A stretch of DNA of 64,000 bases. Source: Prosopocoilus inquinatus. Lineage: Eukaryota; Arthropoda; Insecta; Coleoptera; Lucanidae. Position numbers and translations under genes: made by a program. Location: positions 9,176,001-9,240,000 of the forward strand of contig CM069871.1 of assembly GCA_036172665.1 (NCBI GenBank), written 5' to 3'. Of this stretch, positions 44,545 through 56,603 are shown in pieces. How positions within the stretch are numbered: position 1 is the stretch's first letter; each line of letters opens with the position of its first letter. The notes below the pieces were generated by a model. The model did not search any database. It was not told where the DNA came from and saw only the letters and a program-made list of their open reading frames with translations.

Positions 44545-46405
44545 GATTTTGACCTTTCTTCCACTTTTGATTAATAAAAATTCCTGTAGGTTCATCGCCT
44601 CCTTCAAATTTTCATCGATCCCAAGAGGACCTCATAGGGCCTGAGATTGGAAAAATCAAGAAGTAGAAATTTGAAAGAAATACTAAAATAATTAAAAATC
44701 TAAATAGGTGAGGAGTGATGAAGTGAGAGGATTGGAGTTAGCACCAAGGTGATAAGGAAGGTAAATAGAAACATAAAAAAAGGATTTTGAAATATGGAAG
44801 TTCGAACAAAATACAAACTTTTGAGCGAAGGAGATGAGACACTTATCTGAAACCTCATTTTCAAAGAGATCTATAACAATAACGTCCATATTTACAACGT
44901 CCATGTCTATTTTGAATAGCTCTATAATGGCAATGTCCATGCAGACTTCGTAAATAGTTTTTAAAAAGCGTTTCGAAAAAGGAAGCGGAAAGAAAGGATG
45001 GAAGAGGAATAGAAATAGAGAATCGAACAAGAAAAACGTAAGAAATAGGAGCCAAATTGTCAGACTCTTAATTTAGGATGATCAGATTCATGACTGTCAA
45101 TGCATTTATTATAATAATAATCATTTTTTTTTTTTGAACAAGGAATAAACAGAAAAGATTTTGAAATAAGAAAGTTCGAACAAAATACAAATTCTTGAGA
45201 GAAGGAGATGAGACACTTACCTGCAACCTCATTTTCAAAGAGATCTATAACAGTAACGTCCATATTTACAACGTCCATATTTATTTCGAATAGCTCTATA
45301 ACGGTAAAGTCCATGCAGACTTCGTAAATAGTATTTAAAAAGGTTTTCGAAGAAGGAAGCGGAAAGAAAGGATGGAAGAGGAATAGAAATAGAGAATCGA
45401 ACAAAGAAAACGTAAGAAAAGGAAGAAATAGAAGCCAAATGGTCAGACTCTTAATTTAGGATGATCAGATTCATCACTGTCAATGCATTTATAATAATAA
45501 TAATATTTTTTTTTTTTTAAAGGAATTAACAGAAAAGATTTATAATATATTTTATTCGTTTTGTTTCTATTTTTTATCTACCATTTATTTATTCTTTCGC
45601 TGATTTGTTTTAGTTTTCGTTTATTGAGTGTGAATTTATTTTACACTTTAATCCCGCTATTTTATTTTTTCTTTTATTCGATTTGACCTTGTTTTGTTTT
45701 TAAATTATTCATTGATCGCCCTGCGTCGTTAAAATTTACAGATTATTCTCTGGATCGTGACGAAATTTGTCGATTTTTAAATCAATTTGACTTATTTCTA
45801 GTTTTAATTTTTATTTTGGTCCTAACTTCATCATCAGCTTTTATTTTTATACAATCCTCAGTTGATTCTATTTCATTTAACTTTTAATGTAGTCAATTGA
45901 CGGACCTTTGTTTTTTCTTTCAATCGATTTCATCTGTTTTGTTTTTTACTTTTAAACTAACAATTAATCATCTTGCTTTTTGTTTTCTCTTCGGTTTGAT
46001 TTTATTTGCCATGACTTTTGATTCTTTTAGTTATCAAATGAACGTCTTTCGTTTCTTTTTTTACACGATTTAAGATTATTTTAATTTGCATTTTAATTCC
46101 GCCGATTGATCGTTATTTTTGGCGAATTTATTTTACTTATTATTTAATTATTAAACTGAATTAAGTTTTTGGTTCTGATGAAAGTCAGTTCATATCGATT
46201 TGACTTAGGCCCAAGTTTTGCAATTGCGGTTTAACTTTGAGCCGAAGCTTAAATCTTTCACAACAATTTTTGAAACAATCGTTGCTAAGGATTTAAGCCT
46301 CAGCTCAAAGTCGAGCCTCATTTATAAAACTGGACCTTAATAGTTTCACACAGTTTTTATTTTCGTCCTTAGTTGTTTGTCGATCGTCTTTTGTTTTTGT
46401 TTTAT
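44545..46405 (-). repeat. Left arm of a large inverted repeat
   Basis: Reads as the inverted copy of 49,145-51,262: outer edge GACCTTTCTTCC, then two 372-bp units (about 44,800-45,060 and 45,070-45,445), then a ~0.7-kb T-rich tract. The matching arm has three 372-bp units. A second, same-direction copy of the outer segment (TAAATAGGTGAGGA and flanks) follows at 46,425-46,610. Confidence 0.9.
46208..46336. mobile_element. PIF/Harbinger-like MITE, 129 bp, with known empty site
   Basis: The termini GGCCCAAGTTTTG and AAAACTGGACC are flanked by TTA on each side (46,205-46,207 and 46,337-46,339). Long internal inverted TTTGAGC...TTAAATC arms are present. The other arm of the large inverted repeat has uninterrupted GACTTAACGAG at the same place (complement, 49,228-49,236). 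That proves insertion into TTA(A) with a 3-bp duplication. Confidence 0.88.
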
Positions 46406-47572
46406 TCGAATTTATTCATCCCAAGAGATCGATTTGACCTCATAGGAGCTGAGATTGGAGAAATCAAGAAGTAGAAATTTTGAAACAAATACTAAAATAA
46501 TTAAAAATCTAAATAGGTGAGGATACACAACGAGAGTGGCAAAAGCAAAAATTGAAACTAAAATGAAGTGAGAGGATTGGAGTTGGCACTAAGGGGAAAA
46601 CGAAGGTAAATAGAAAAATACAGGGATGGCAAACAAAAACCAGAAGAACAGAAGGACTTGGGACTTGACGCGGGGTCCAAAGTCCTTTGAAAACCCTTAA
46701 CCCTGAGAGCCAAAGGGCAAAAGCAGTTTATGCCAAGGCAATTAATTGAAAATGTTTTGCAATAAAAAAACAAAAACGTAAAAGAGCTCGAGGCAAACAA
46801 ATTTTCCCCAATCCCAATCCAATGAATGAAAAGGGTAATTTTCTTCTACGATTTACCATTACGTTTTTGGACCGCGAAAATTCCTCTAAATCCACGTCAT
46901 AAAGGTTAAGGTCGCAGATACGCATCACAGCTTATCTCTTCAGAGACTTACATAACAGTCTTCATTCCAGCGAAGATAAAATCATCAACGTTCGTGACTT
47001 ATTTACGATGGATGAAGTATGCAGCTCTCTCCACTTCAAACTTTTATAAATGATTTTAAAGGTCAAGAGGTTTTTTTTTTTTTAATTACAGTTATACTAT
47101 TGGAATACAAACTCTGTTACCAAGTTAAAAAAAAAATTGGGTAACCGAAAAATAAACAACTCACAATCACAATCACAATCAGTGAAAGACCTTTGAGCCC
47201 ACAGACTTAAAAAAAAAAGTAGAATCTGTTACTTCATTTTGTGTTTATTTATTTATTTTTTTTTTTTTTGAGTTAATTGTTAACTCACGGATGAGCAATT
47301 CATTGGAGGAACGACACAAAGGAAAATTACTGAAGCGTGTACAAATAACGATGATGAATAAAATAAAATCAATGCACTTGCAAATCAAACAGGTTCATGT
47401 GAACGTCGCGTCTTGTGCGTTGTTTTTAAAACGAGCAAAATTTATGTACATCGAATTTTCAAGGGCATTCCCCGGCTTAATCTTTCTCCTCCTCAATTTA
47501 AAAGATCACTGCTCATCTCTGAAACCTCACTTCATCCTCACTTGTGAATCGAATTGATGTGTGGCGCGCGTT

Positions 47573-50500
47573 ATGTTGAGGATGATGAATGGTTTCCTCG
47601 TGGTCCTCGTCGTTGCTCTAACAATAAGTTCAAGAGCAACGACCGTGCTTGGTGAAGGTTTAAGAGAAGAATTTACATGGACGAGGTTGAGCTACTCCAA
47701 GTCACCGTTTTCCACGAGATTCGATGGGGCATCACCTTTGCAAAATTGGCAACATCACAAACCGACGTCACACAAAGACACGATTTTATTTCCTCAAAAT
47801 GACGAAGCTGCAACGAAGCCGACGACGTCTCAAGCTCCTACTATAACAGAAGATTACATTTACGGTATGATCCTCCATAAAGTTACCCTGTCTGTAATCA
47901 AAGATTTTATGTGCGAAACTATAAATTCTGTTGAACATATAAAATAGCGACATCTTACTATCGCTTTTTGACCTAACATTGCAGTAGGATAAATTCTGTA
48001 ATTTGTGCAGGCTAAATAAGGTCAAGTCTTTAAATATTTATTCACAAGGCTTCGCGAGTTTACCAATTAGAGATACCAACAAAAACCGAGCACTGCGTTT
48101 CGTTGTTTACAAAATTAGCATGACGCGGATTATATTTAAAAAAAATAATAATAACAAACGAGGTTGCTGAATTTTCGGGTCTAGGTCGTTAATAAAACTA
48201 AGCCAAGTTCGATTCAACGCTTACGAAATGTTTAAGAAGTACACGTCAAGACCGTAAAATATTTTGATTGCGTACGTTTTGTCTTCTGTTTGCTTTGTAC
48301 TTGAATTTTTTTTTTTGGCACAAATAAATTTTTGCACTAAACCTTTTGCCAATAAAATAAAACTTGTAATTCGCATGCCTCAAATTAATTTGCAAAAATG
48401 ATAATTACGATAGTAATTTCTGAAAGGATTTTTCTTTCATGATTAATCACTTAAAGCCTTCAATGCAGCGTTTCCCAAAGAGTGGTGCGCGCCCCTCTGG
48501 GGTAGGCGCACAAATCTTCAAAGAAGGGCACAGCAGAATTAAATATAAAAAACTGAACGCAAATTGCAACTAATTTATCATCTAATTTTTTTTGCAAGAA
48601 ATGGCTTATACAGGGTGATTACGGGAGAATTCACACCCCCTTTAACTTCTTTATTTTTGATTTTAGGAAGAAGTCTTTATCATATAAAACTTATATAGAG
48701 TGATTCAAAGTTTTTGCTGATGTTTACCGGATAACAAACCAACATCGCATAACTGAGATATAAGCTGAAACTTTAATTTTTTAAACGAAACACTTGGGAT
48801 TTTTATGCTTATTTGAAATCTGAAATAGTAAACGCCTCTCTGTTTCTTCTTTTTTAAAACTTTTCTTTAATTAAAATCTAACATTTTGTCCAAGAGACGA
48901 TTATTCACATTTTATACCACGGGTTTTCAACGGAATCGGTATCGACCCCTTGGAGATCGATGAAGACTGGAAAAAGAGATCGATGAACCTTTATTATAGG
49001 TTCGCTAGGGGTCTCTCAGGGGATCGGAGTTGTTAAATCTTCTCCATTGAAGGTCTTGCTAAATAGTTGATAAAAAGAAGTAAATGAATTTGAATTAGCT
49101 CGAATAAGAGACGTCCAATTAATTATTAAAATCAAAACATTTCTGAAATACGAATAAAATCGAATAAAACAAAAACAAAAGACGATCGTCAAGCAAGTCA
49201 GGACGAAAATAAAAACCGTGTGAAACTCGTTAAGTCAAATCGACATGAACTGACTTTCATCAGAACCAAAAATTTAATTCAATTTAATAATTAAGTGATA
49301 AATAAAATAAATTCGCCAAAAATGGCGATCAATCGGCGGAATTAAAATGTAAATAAAAATCATCTTAAATCGTGTAAAAAAAAAGAAACGAAAGACGTTC
49401 AATTGATAAATAAAAATATCAGAAGTCATGGCAAATAAAATCAAACCGAAGAGAAAACAAAAAGCAAGATGATTAGTTGTTAGTTTAAAAGTAAAAAACA
49501 AAACAGATGAAATCGATTAAAAGAAAAACCAAAGGTCCGTCAATTGACTATTTTAAAAGTTAAATAAAATAGAGTCAAATGAGGATTGTATAAAAATAAA
49601 AGCTGACGATGAAGTTAGGACCAAAATAAAAATTAAAACTAGAAATAAGTCAAATTGATTTAAAAATCGACAAATTTCGTCAGGATCCAGAGAATAATCT
49701 GTAAATTTTAACGACGCAGGGCGATCAATGAATAATTTAAAAACAAAACAAGGTCAAATCGAATAAAAGAAAAAATAAAATAGCGGGATTAAAGTGTAAA
49801 ATAAATTCACACTCAATAAACGAAAACTACAACAAATCAGCGAAAAAATAATGGTAAATGGTCGATAAAAAATAAAAACAAAACGAATAAAATATATTAG
49901 AAATCTTTTCTGTTTATTCCTTTAAAAAAAAATATTATAATAAATGCGTTGACAGTGATGAACCTGATCATCTTAAATTAAGAGTCTGACAATTTGGCTT
50001 CTGTTTCTTCCTTTTCTTACGTTTTCTTTGTTCGATTCTCTATTTCTATTCCTCTTCTATCCTTTCTTTCCGCTTCCTTTTTCGAAAACCTTTTTAAAAA
50101 CTATTTACGAAGTCTGCATGGACATTTTCGTTACAGAGTTATTCAAAATAGACATGGAAGTTGTAAATATGGACGTTACTGTTATAGATCTTTTTGAAAA
50201 TGAGGTTTCAGATAAGTGTCTCATCTCCTTCGCTCAAAAGTTTGTATTTTGTTCGAACTTCCTTATTTCAAAATCTTTTCTGTTTATTTCTTTAAAAAAT
50301 AATGATTATTATTATAATAAATGCATTGACAGTGATCAACCTGATCATCCTAAATTAAGAGTCTGACAATTTGGCTTCTATTTCTTCCTTTTCTTATGTT
50401 TTTCTTGTTCGATTCTCTATTTCTATTCCTCTTCCGTCCTTTCTTTCCGCTTCCTTTCTCGAAAACCTTTTTAAATACTATTTACGAAGTCTGCATGGAC

Positions 50501-53500
50501 ATTGCCATTATAGAACTATTCAAAATAGACATGGACGTTGTAAATATGGACGTTATTGTTATAGATCTCTTTGAAAATGAGGTTTCAGATAAGTGTCTCA
50601 TCTCCATCGCTCAAAAGTTTGTATTTTGTTGGAACTTCCTTATTTCAACATTTTTCTGTTTATTTCTTGTTAAAAAGATGATTATTATTTTAATAAACGC
50701 ATTGACAATGATCAACCTGATCATCCTAAATTAAGAGTCTGCCAATTTGGCTTCTATTTCTTCCTTTTCTTATGTTTTTCTTGTTCGATTCTCTATTTCT
50801 ATTCCTCTTCCATCCTTTCCTTCCGCTTCCTTTTTCGAAAACCTTTTTAAATACTATTTACGAAGTCTGCATGGACATTACCGTTATAGAGCCATTCAAA
50901 ATAAACACGGACGTTGTAAATATGGACGTTACTGTTATAGATCTCTTTGAAAATGAGGTTTCAGATAAGTGTCTCATCTCCTTCGCTCAAAAGTTTGTAT
51001 TTTGTTCGAACTTCCATATTTCAAAATCCTCTTTTTATGTTTCTATTTACCTTCCTTATCACCTTGGTGCTAACTCCAATCCTCTCACTTCATCACTCCT
51101 CACCTATTTAGATTTTTAATTATTTTAGTATTTCTTTCAAATTTCTACTTCTTGATTTTTCCAATCTCAGGCCCTATGAGGTCCTCTTGTGATCGATGAA
51201 AATTTGAAGGAGGCGATGAACCTACAGGAACTTTTATTAATCAAAAGTGGAAGAAAGGTCAAAATAAAATCTCAGGATTAAAGTGTAAAATAAATTCACA
51301 CTCAATAAACGAAAACTAAAACAAATCAGCGAAAGAATAAATAAATGGTAGATAAAAAATAGAAACAAAACCAATAAAATATATTATAAATCTTTTCTGT
51401 TAATTCCTTTTTCAAAAAAAAATATTATTATTATTATTATAAATGCATTGACAGTGATGAATCTGATCATCCTAAATTAAGAGTCTGACAATTTGGCTTC
51501 TATTTCTTCCTTTTCTTACGTTTTTCTTCTTCGATTCTCTATTTCTATTTCTCTTCCATCCTTTCTTTCCGCTTCCTTTTTCGAAAACCTTTTTAAAAAC
51601 TATTTACGAAGTCTGCATGGACATTACCATTATAGAGCCATTCAAAATAGACATGGACGTTGTAAATATGGACGTTACTGTTATAGATCTCTTTGAAAAT
51701 GAGGTTTCAGATAAGTTTCTCATCGCCTTCGCTTAAAAGTTTGTATTTTGTTCGAACTTCCTTATTTCAAAATCTTTTCTATTTATTCCTTTTTAAAACA
51801 AAAAAATTATAATAAATGCATGACAATGATGAATCTGACCATCCTAAATTAAGAGTCTGACAATTTGGCTTCTATTTCTTCCTTTTCTTACGTTTTCTTT
51901 GTTCGATTCTCTATTTCTATTCCTCTTCCATCCTTTCTTTCCGCTTCCTTTTTCGAAAATATTTTTAAAAACTATTTACGAAGTCTGCATGGACATTACC
52001 ATTATAGAGCCATTCAAAATAGACATGGACGTTGTAAATATGGACGTTACTGTTATCGATCTCTTTGAAAATGAGGTTGCAGGTAAGTTTCTCATCGCCT
52101 CCGCTCAAAAGTTTGTATTTTGTTCGAACTTCCTTATTTCAAAATCTTTTCTGTTTATTTAAAAAAAAAAAAATGTTTATTATTATAATAAATGCATTGA
52201 CTGTGATGAATCTGATCATCCTAAATTAAGAGTCTGACAGTTTGGCATCTATTTCATCCTTTTCTTACGTTTTTCTTGTTCGATTCTCTATTTCTATTCC
52301 TCTTCCATCCTTTCTTTCCGTTTCCTTTTCCGAAACGCTTTCTAAAAACTATTTACGAAGTCTACATGGACATTACCGTTATAGAGCTATTCAAAACAGA
52401 CATGGACGTTGTAAATATAAATATGGACGTTATTGTTACTGATCGCTTTGAAAATGAGGTTGTAAATCAAAAAAGCGGGACAAAAAAACTGGTCCGTTCT
52501 TTTTCTGTTTTGTAAATTAACTTTCGATCTGTGAAAGCCGTAAATTATTGGGACTGTCGTCTTGTGTTAATTGCTACAATACACATGATATTTATTATAT
52601 TATAACCTCCATGACCTCGAGAACAATACACACTATGTAAATATACCTAATGAAATCATCTTTAAATGTCAGTGTGATGAGTCATTTTTTTTGTCCGCAT
52701 GTGTACAACAAAATTTTTATTTTTTTATCTGTGGTGTTTGCCACAACTTTTTTCTCCTTTTGTTTTTGAAAGAAATTGTTTACAAAGTTTCCATGGACGA
52801 TAGTATTATAGAACCATTCAAAGCGGAAATGGACGTTGTAAATACAGACCGCTCGGTTTCTGGAAATTAAAATCAGAAGTTGTCAGAATTTTTTGCTATT
52901 ATGAAACCATTCAAGAGAAAAATAAAAAAAAATCGACATACAACCTAAATATTCTCAGTAAGTTTATTTAAATTACAAACTAATTTCCACAGTACAGTTT
53001 CTGTAAATTGAAATGAAAATTATGAAAAAGTTGTCGGAAATCTTTTTAAATAAATACTTTAAATGCCATTGGACATTACTATTATAGGACAAAATCAAAA
53101 TAAAAATGTTCGCTGCAGATAAAAAATATGAATTTGATTTAAATTTGAAATGAAACATGCGTTTTGAAAAATTGGGAAAAAGCCAGTCGATCTAACGGTG
53201 TTGTCCGACAATTGTTGTCTTCGTCGAATCAATAATTTTTAACTCTATTGGTATTTCAAATTGCAATAAAACATTAAATTCGTAGACAAATTGTTTGAGA
53301 GTCAATATTTGAGACGTCAATTCAAGAATGCGAAGGATCGACCTTGATTCTTAATTCCACAACCATCCTTAAGCATTGCACAGTATGATTAATTAGTCTC
53401 TTGGAAATAAATATTTTTAAACCCAATTCATTGATTGCAATTTGAACATTTGCCTTAGGTTTCCCTTTTCCAATTTTCCTTCATTCCTAAAATGAAAATA

Positions 53501-56336
53501 TTTATTTTCTTCACACTCCGTTGCCTGTATCTTTTGAATTTTCTATTCTGCTTTTTATTAGTTAAAATTTTTCCATCAGTGTACCTTCAGAGAAAAAGAA
53601 ACTGATTTTCTGTATTTTTTTTTTAATTCCGTTAGTTACTTTCTCTCTTTCATGGAATAAAAACAACCAACCCTTTTTTTGGTTCTCTCTTCGATCCCCT
53701 TCACACTCCATTGTTTTGCGAACAGATTTTAATTTTTTCTTGTAAGTCAACTTTTTCGATTTTCTTTTCAAAATTAACTAGTTCTGAGAAATGAAGAAAA
53801 ATCGTTTGATCCTTTTTTATTCGATTATAGTTTTCATTTTATTCTTTCTTTCTTTTTTTCTTTCTTCATTTTCCTTACATTCCATTATTTTTCGGACAGG
53901 TATATTTATTTTTGTGTAAGTTAAAGTTTCTCTCTCTTTCTCTCTTTCTCTCTTTTAGGCTTTCCCAAAGAACAAAAAAGATTCCTTCTTTCATACAGTT
54001 TTTCTTCAAAACTGTTCGAAATAAATTGTCTTCTGATTTTGAATAATGGAAAAAATGAAGTAAACCTTTTCAATTCGATCAAGCAAATTAGATTCGCTTT
54101 TTTAAATTGTTTTTTCCTTTCTAAAATAAAACTCTTAGTTTCTTCGTAAATCATTGTTTTGTTTTTGCTTCTTGTGTAAGTTAATATTTTTTCCTTCGCA
54201 GAAATAAGGCGCAAGAAAAAATCAATAATCGATATCCTCCGTGGCTTACATCAGTAGAACCGCGTCGTAGTGACGTTTCCACCCCCGTTACTTCTTCAGG
54301 GTTGCTGTGCCTGTTGTCGTTCTATTCGCTGCTTCCGCGAAGATCGAATCTCTACGAAGTTTCTCAAAAGACAAACGCCCTCTGAGGTCTTCAAGGCTTC
54401 AAAAGAATCAATTGATTTTCTCTCTTTCTTTTATTTCATTGAGGTTATTTCTCCTCTATGATTATTTCCTGTCTTTACTCGATTTTCTTCTTTCTTTCAT
54501 TTCTTTCTTTGTTCTTACATTTGTTTCCTTTTGACTGTTTTACGTTTAATTCCTTGTAATTTCTTCCCCAAGCCATCCTTCTCCCTTACTTTTTCTTTTT
54601 TGTTTGTTTTTTCCTAACTTTACTAGTTTTTTTTTTTTTAATTTATTTACATTCAAAACCCCTCTGTTTCTGCCCAGACGCTACACTGTTCAAGGATTTT
54701 TATTTCTTCTTTCTTCTCTGTTTTACTTTCTTCCCCTTTTCTTTAAATATCTCATCTTTACACGTTTCTTACGACCAAATTTGTTCCACTCCCTTACGTG
54801 TTTTACATATAAAAGTCTTAGAGTCATTTAGAGGAAAAGATTTACATTTTGAATGAAGGAACGCCTTCTTAATAAATAGTTTTAGCATTATTTGGGCATC
54901 GTCATGGTTACGCTATACGAGGACCAATGACTAGTGTCCATCGCAATACGAAACCCAATAACATATATTCACCACCCTTAGGTCCAAGGGATCCTTAGGT
55001 CCAATTGCAAGGATAATTGTTTCCACAGGAATAAAACTGGGCTTAAAGTTAAACTGTAATGGAGAAACCGGACCTTAGCCACGGCAACGCCCGAAACATC
55101 CAAAATATGATAATACATTTTGGTTATGGTATGGAATTAACAGATTAATTTTTTTTTTTTTAGAAAACAACATTCCCATGGGTGCCAATCGTTGGGGCAA
55201 CAAGTTGTTCATTACGGTACCACGGAGACGCTTAGGGGTACCATCTACCCTGAATTACGTCTGGGCAAACAGCACGAAACGCCACAACATCCCCCTAATC
55301 CCCTACCCAAAATACCAACCCGACCAACTGAACGCACCGGCCACTCCAGACCGCCTGGTTTCGGTCTACCGAGTCGCCGTGGACCCCTGCGATCGTCTTT
55401 GGATGGTCGACACGGGAATCATCGAGCTTCCAGGTAAGCCACCTCCACCTTTCGCCTAATCCGACTAGAATTCCAATTAACGCTCTTAGGTAACCGCACC
55501 GACATTCAACCCCAAAGGATAGTAATAATCGATTTGAAGACCGACGAGATTATCAAAACGTACGAGTTTAAGAGCACGGATTTGACCAGGAGGACCATCT
55601 TGGCTTTGGTTAATTTGGACGTCACCGCCGACAAATGCGACGAGGCTTACGCCTACTTCCCCGATTTGGCGGGGTTCGGCCTGGTCGTTTACAGCTTGAA
55701 AGACAATGACTCGTGGAGGGTGAACCACAACTATTTTTACTTGGAGCCACTCCGGGGGGATTTCCACGTCGGGGGGGTCCGGTTCCAGTGGACCGATGGT
55801 ATCTTCAGCACGGCCGTCTCCGAAGTAAAACCAGATGGGTTTAGGGACTTGTATTTTCACTCAATGGCGGGCACTAATTTATACAGGGTTTCAACCAGGG
55901 TCTTGAGGAATAAGGATTTGGCGACCAGGTCGTACCACCAGATGGATTTCGAGGTGAGTTGGGATGAGGTGATGTTTGGTTTTGATTAATTTGGTTGTAG
56001 ACGTTAGGTGATAGGGGGCAAGGTTGGCAGACGTCTGCGACCGACCTCCATAAATCAACGGGGGTGTTGTTTATGGCTTTGGTGAATCAGAACGCCATTG
56101 GGTGTTGGAATACGAAAAAGCCGTTTGCGCCTGAAAATTTTGGAATCGTTCACAAAGACAATGACAAGATGATTTATCCGGCCGACCTGAAGATTTCTGG
56201 GGATGATGTAATCGCCCTTTCGAACGCCATGCCTGTATTCTTGTATGCCAAGCTAGATTACGACCAGACCAACTTCAGGGTTTGGATCAACAACGTGTAC
56301 GACGCCATCAAAGGCACACCCTGCAATGTTGATTGA
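47573..56336 (+). CDS. Yellow-like (MRJP-family) secreted protein, complete
   Basis: Yellow/major-royal-jelly family beta-propeller proteins are secreted and act in cuticle pigmentation, egg-shell tanning or amine binding; which role applies here is unknown. Exons are 47573-47864, 55164-55433, 55490-55953 and 56001-56336, in phases 1, 1 and 0, giving 453 residues, typical length. A signal peptide (about residues 4-27) is followed by the diagnostic EEFTW, then GANRWGNKLFITVPR, GVPSTLNYV, DPCDRLWMVDTG, DKCDEAYAYFPDL, FQWTDGIFS, YFHSMAG and GCWN. An N-glycosylation site lies in NSTKR. I chose ATG 47573; the frame opens further 5' without another ATG, and Met codons at 47,582 and 47,585 are possible. 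Intron 1 is 7.3 kb and holds the repeat arrays described separately. The next yellow-like gene starts 267 bp after the stop. The subfamily was not assigned. Confidence 0.92.
47944..47990. mobile_element. Fragment of the 1916-2106 MITE family
   Basis: ATAGCGACATCTTACTATCG and TTTTTGACCTAACATTGCA match the left arm of the element at 1916. It lies in intron 1 of the first yellow-like gene, 80 bp after the donor. Confidence 0.7.
49145..51262 (+). repeat. Right arm of the large inverted repeat
   Basis: Inverted counterpart of 44,545-46,405: an A-rich tract (49,145-49,900), three 372-bp units, then the outer segment ending GGAAGAAAGGTC at about 51,250-51,261. It lies wholly inside intron 1 of the yellow-like gene, so that gene's promoter and first exon sit in the 2.7-kb spacer between the arms. 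Confidence 0.9.
49930..52460 (+). repeat. 372-bp tandem array (higher-order)
   Basis: Units bearing AAGAGTCTGACA...CTTCCTTTTCTTACG start near 49,980, 50,357, 50,732, 51,478, 51,852 and 52,228. Three units, then a spacer with a partial copy of the A-rich tract (51,275-51,410), then three more form a higher-order pattern. Every unit carries a conserved ~93-bp segment (MDITVIELFKIDMDVV...NEV in translation). Weaker copies persist near 52,780-52,860 and 53,050-53,120. Confidence 0.9.
53200..54990. other. T/C-rich intron DNA
   Basis: Part of intron 1 of the first yellow-like gene. Pyrimidine-rich with loosely repeated phrases (TTCCTTTCTTTC, ACATTCCATTATTTT, GTGTAAGTTAA) and a TCTC run near 53,930-53,957. 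No coding exon was recognised; frames here are compositional. Confidence 0.5.
54998..55074. mobile_element. Short MITE, 77 bp
   Basis: GGTCCAATT at the left and AACCGGACC at the right are flanked by TTA at 54,995-54,997 and 55,075-55,077. This matches the terminus and target type of the elements at 9399 and 46,208. It lies about 90 bp before exon 2 of the yellow-like gene. Confidence 0.55.
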
Positions 56337-56603
56337 TTAATTATTAGGAGTAAAGTTTTTTAATTTCTCTTTTTTTTAATTTGAATCCCCTTGAATTTAA
56401 TGTGCGGTGAGAAAAAAAAACCTTGGGCCTTAACAAAAACAATAACATGCATTTACAAACAAGTCCGTTGGCGGTAATGCGCACAATTCACGCATGATAC
56501 ACAAATACTATGAACTAGTTAACTCAAGGGCAGATATCTACAACTCCTTCTTCCCAACCACCTCGATCGACAAACCGCGTCCAGTTGTGTCTTGGAAGTC
56601 ACG

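Noticed and set aside
45060..45438. Repeated 112-115 and 64-67 codon frames in the 372-bp units as a gene family
   Set aside because: Two overlapping frames of each unit are equally open and copies differ by many replacements; better explained as tandem repeat DNA.
47561..47572. GTG-initiated extension of yellow-like exon 1
   Set aside because: Eukaryotic start at GTG is unlikely; the ATG at 47,573 gives a proper signal peptide.
49930..52460. CRISPR-like regular repeat
   Set aside because: Units are 372 bp and nearly fully repeated, without unique spacers, in a eukaryotic intron.
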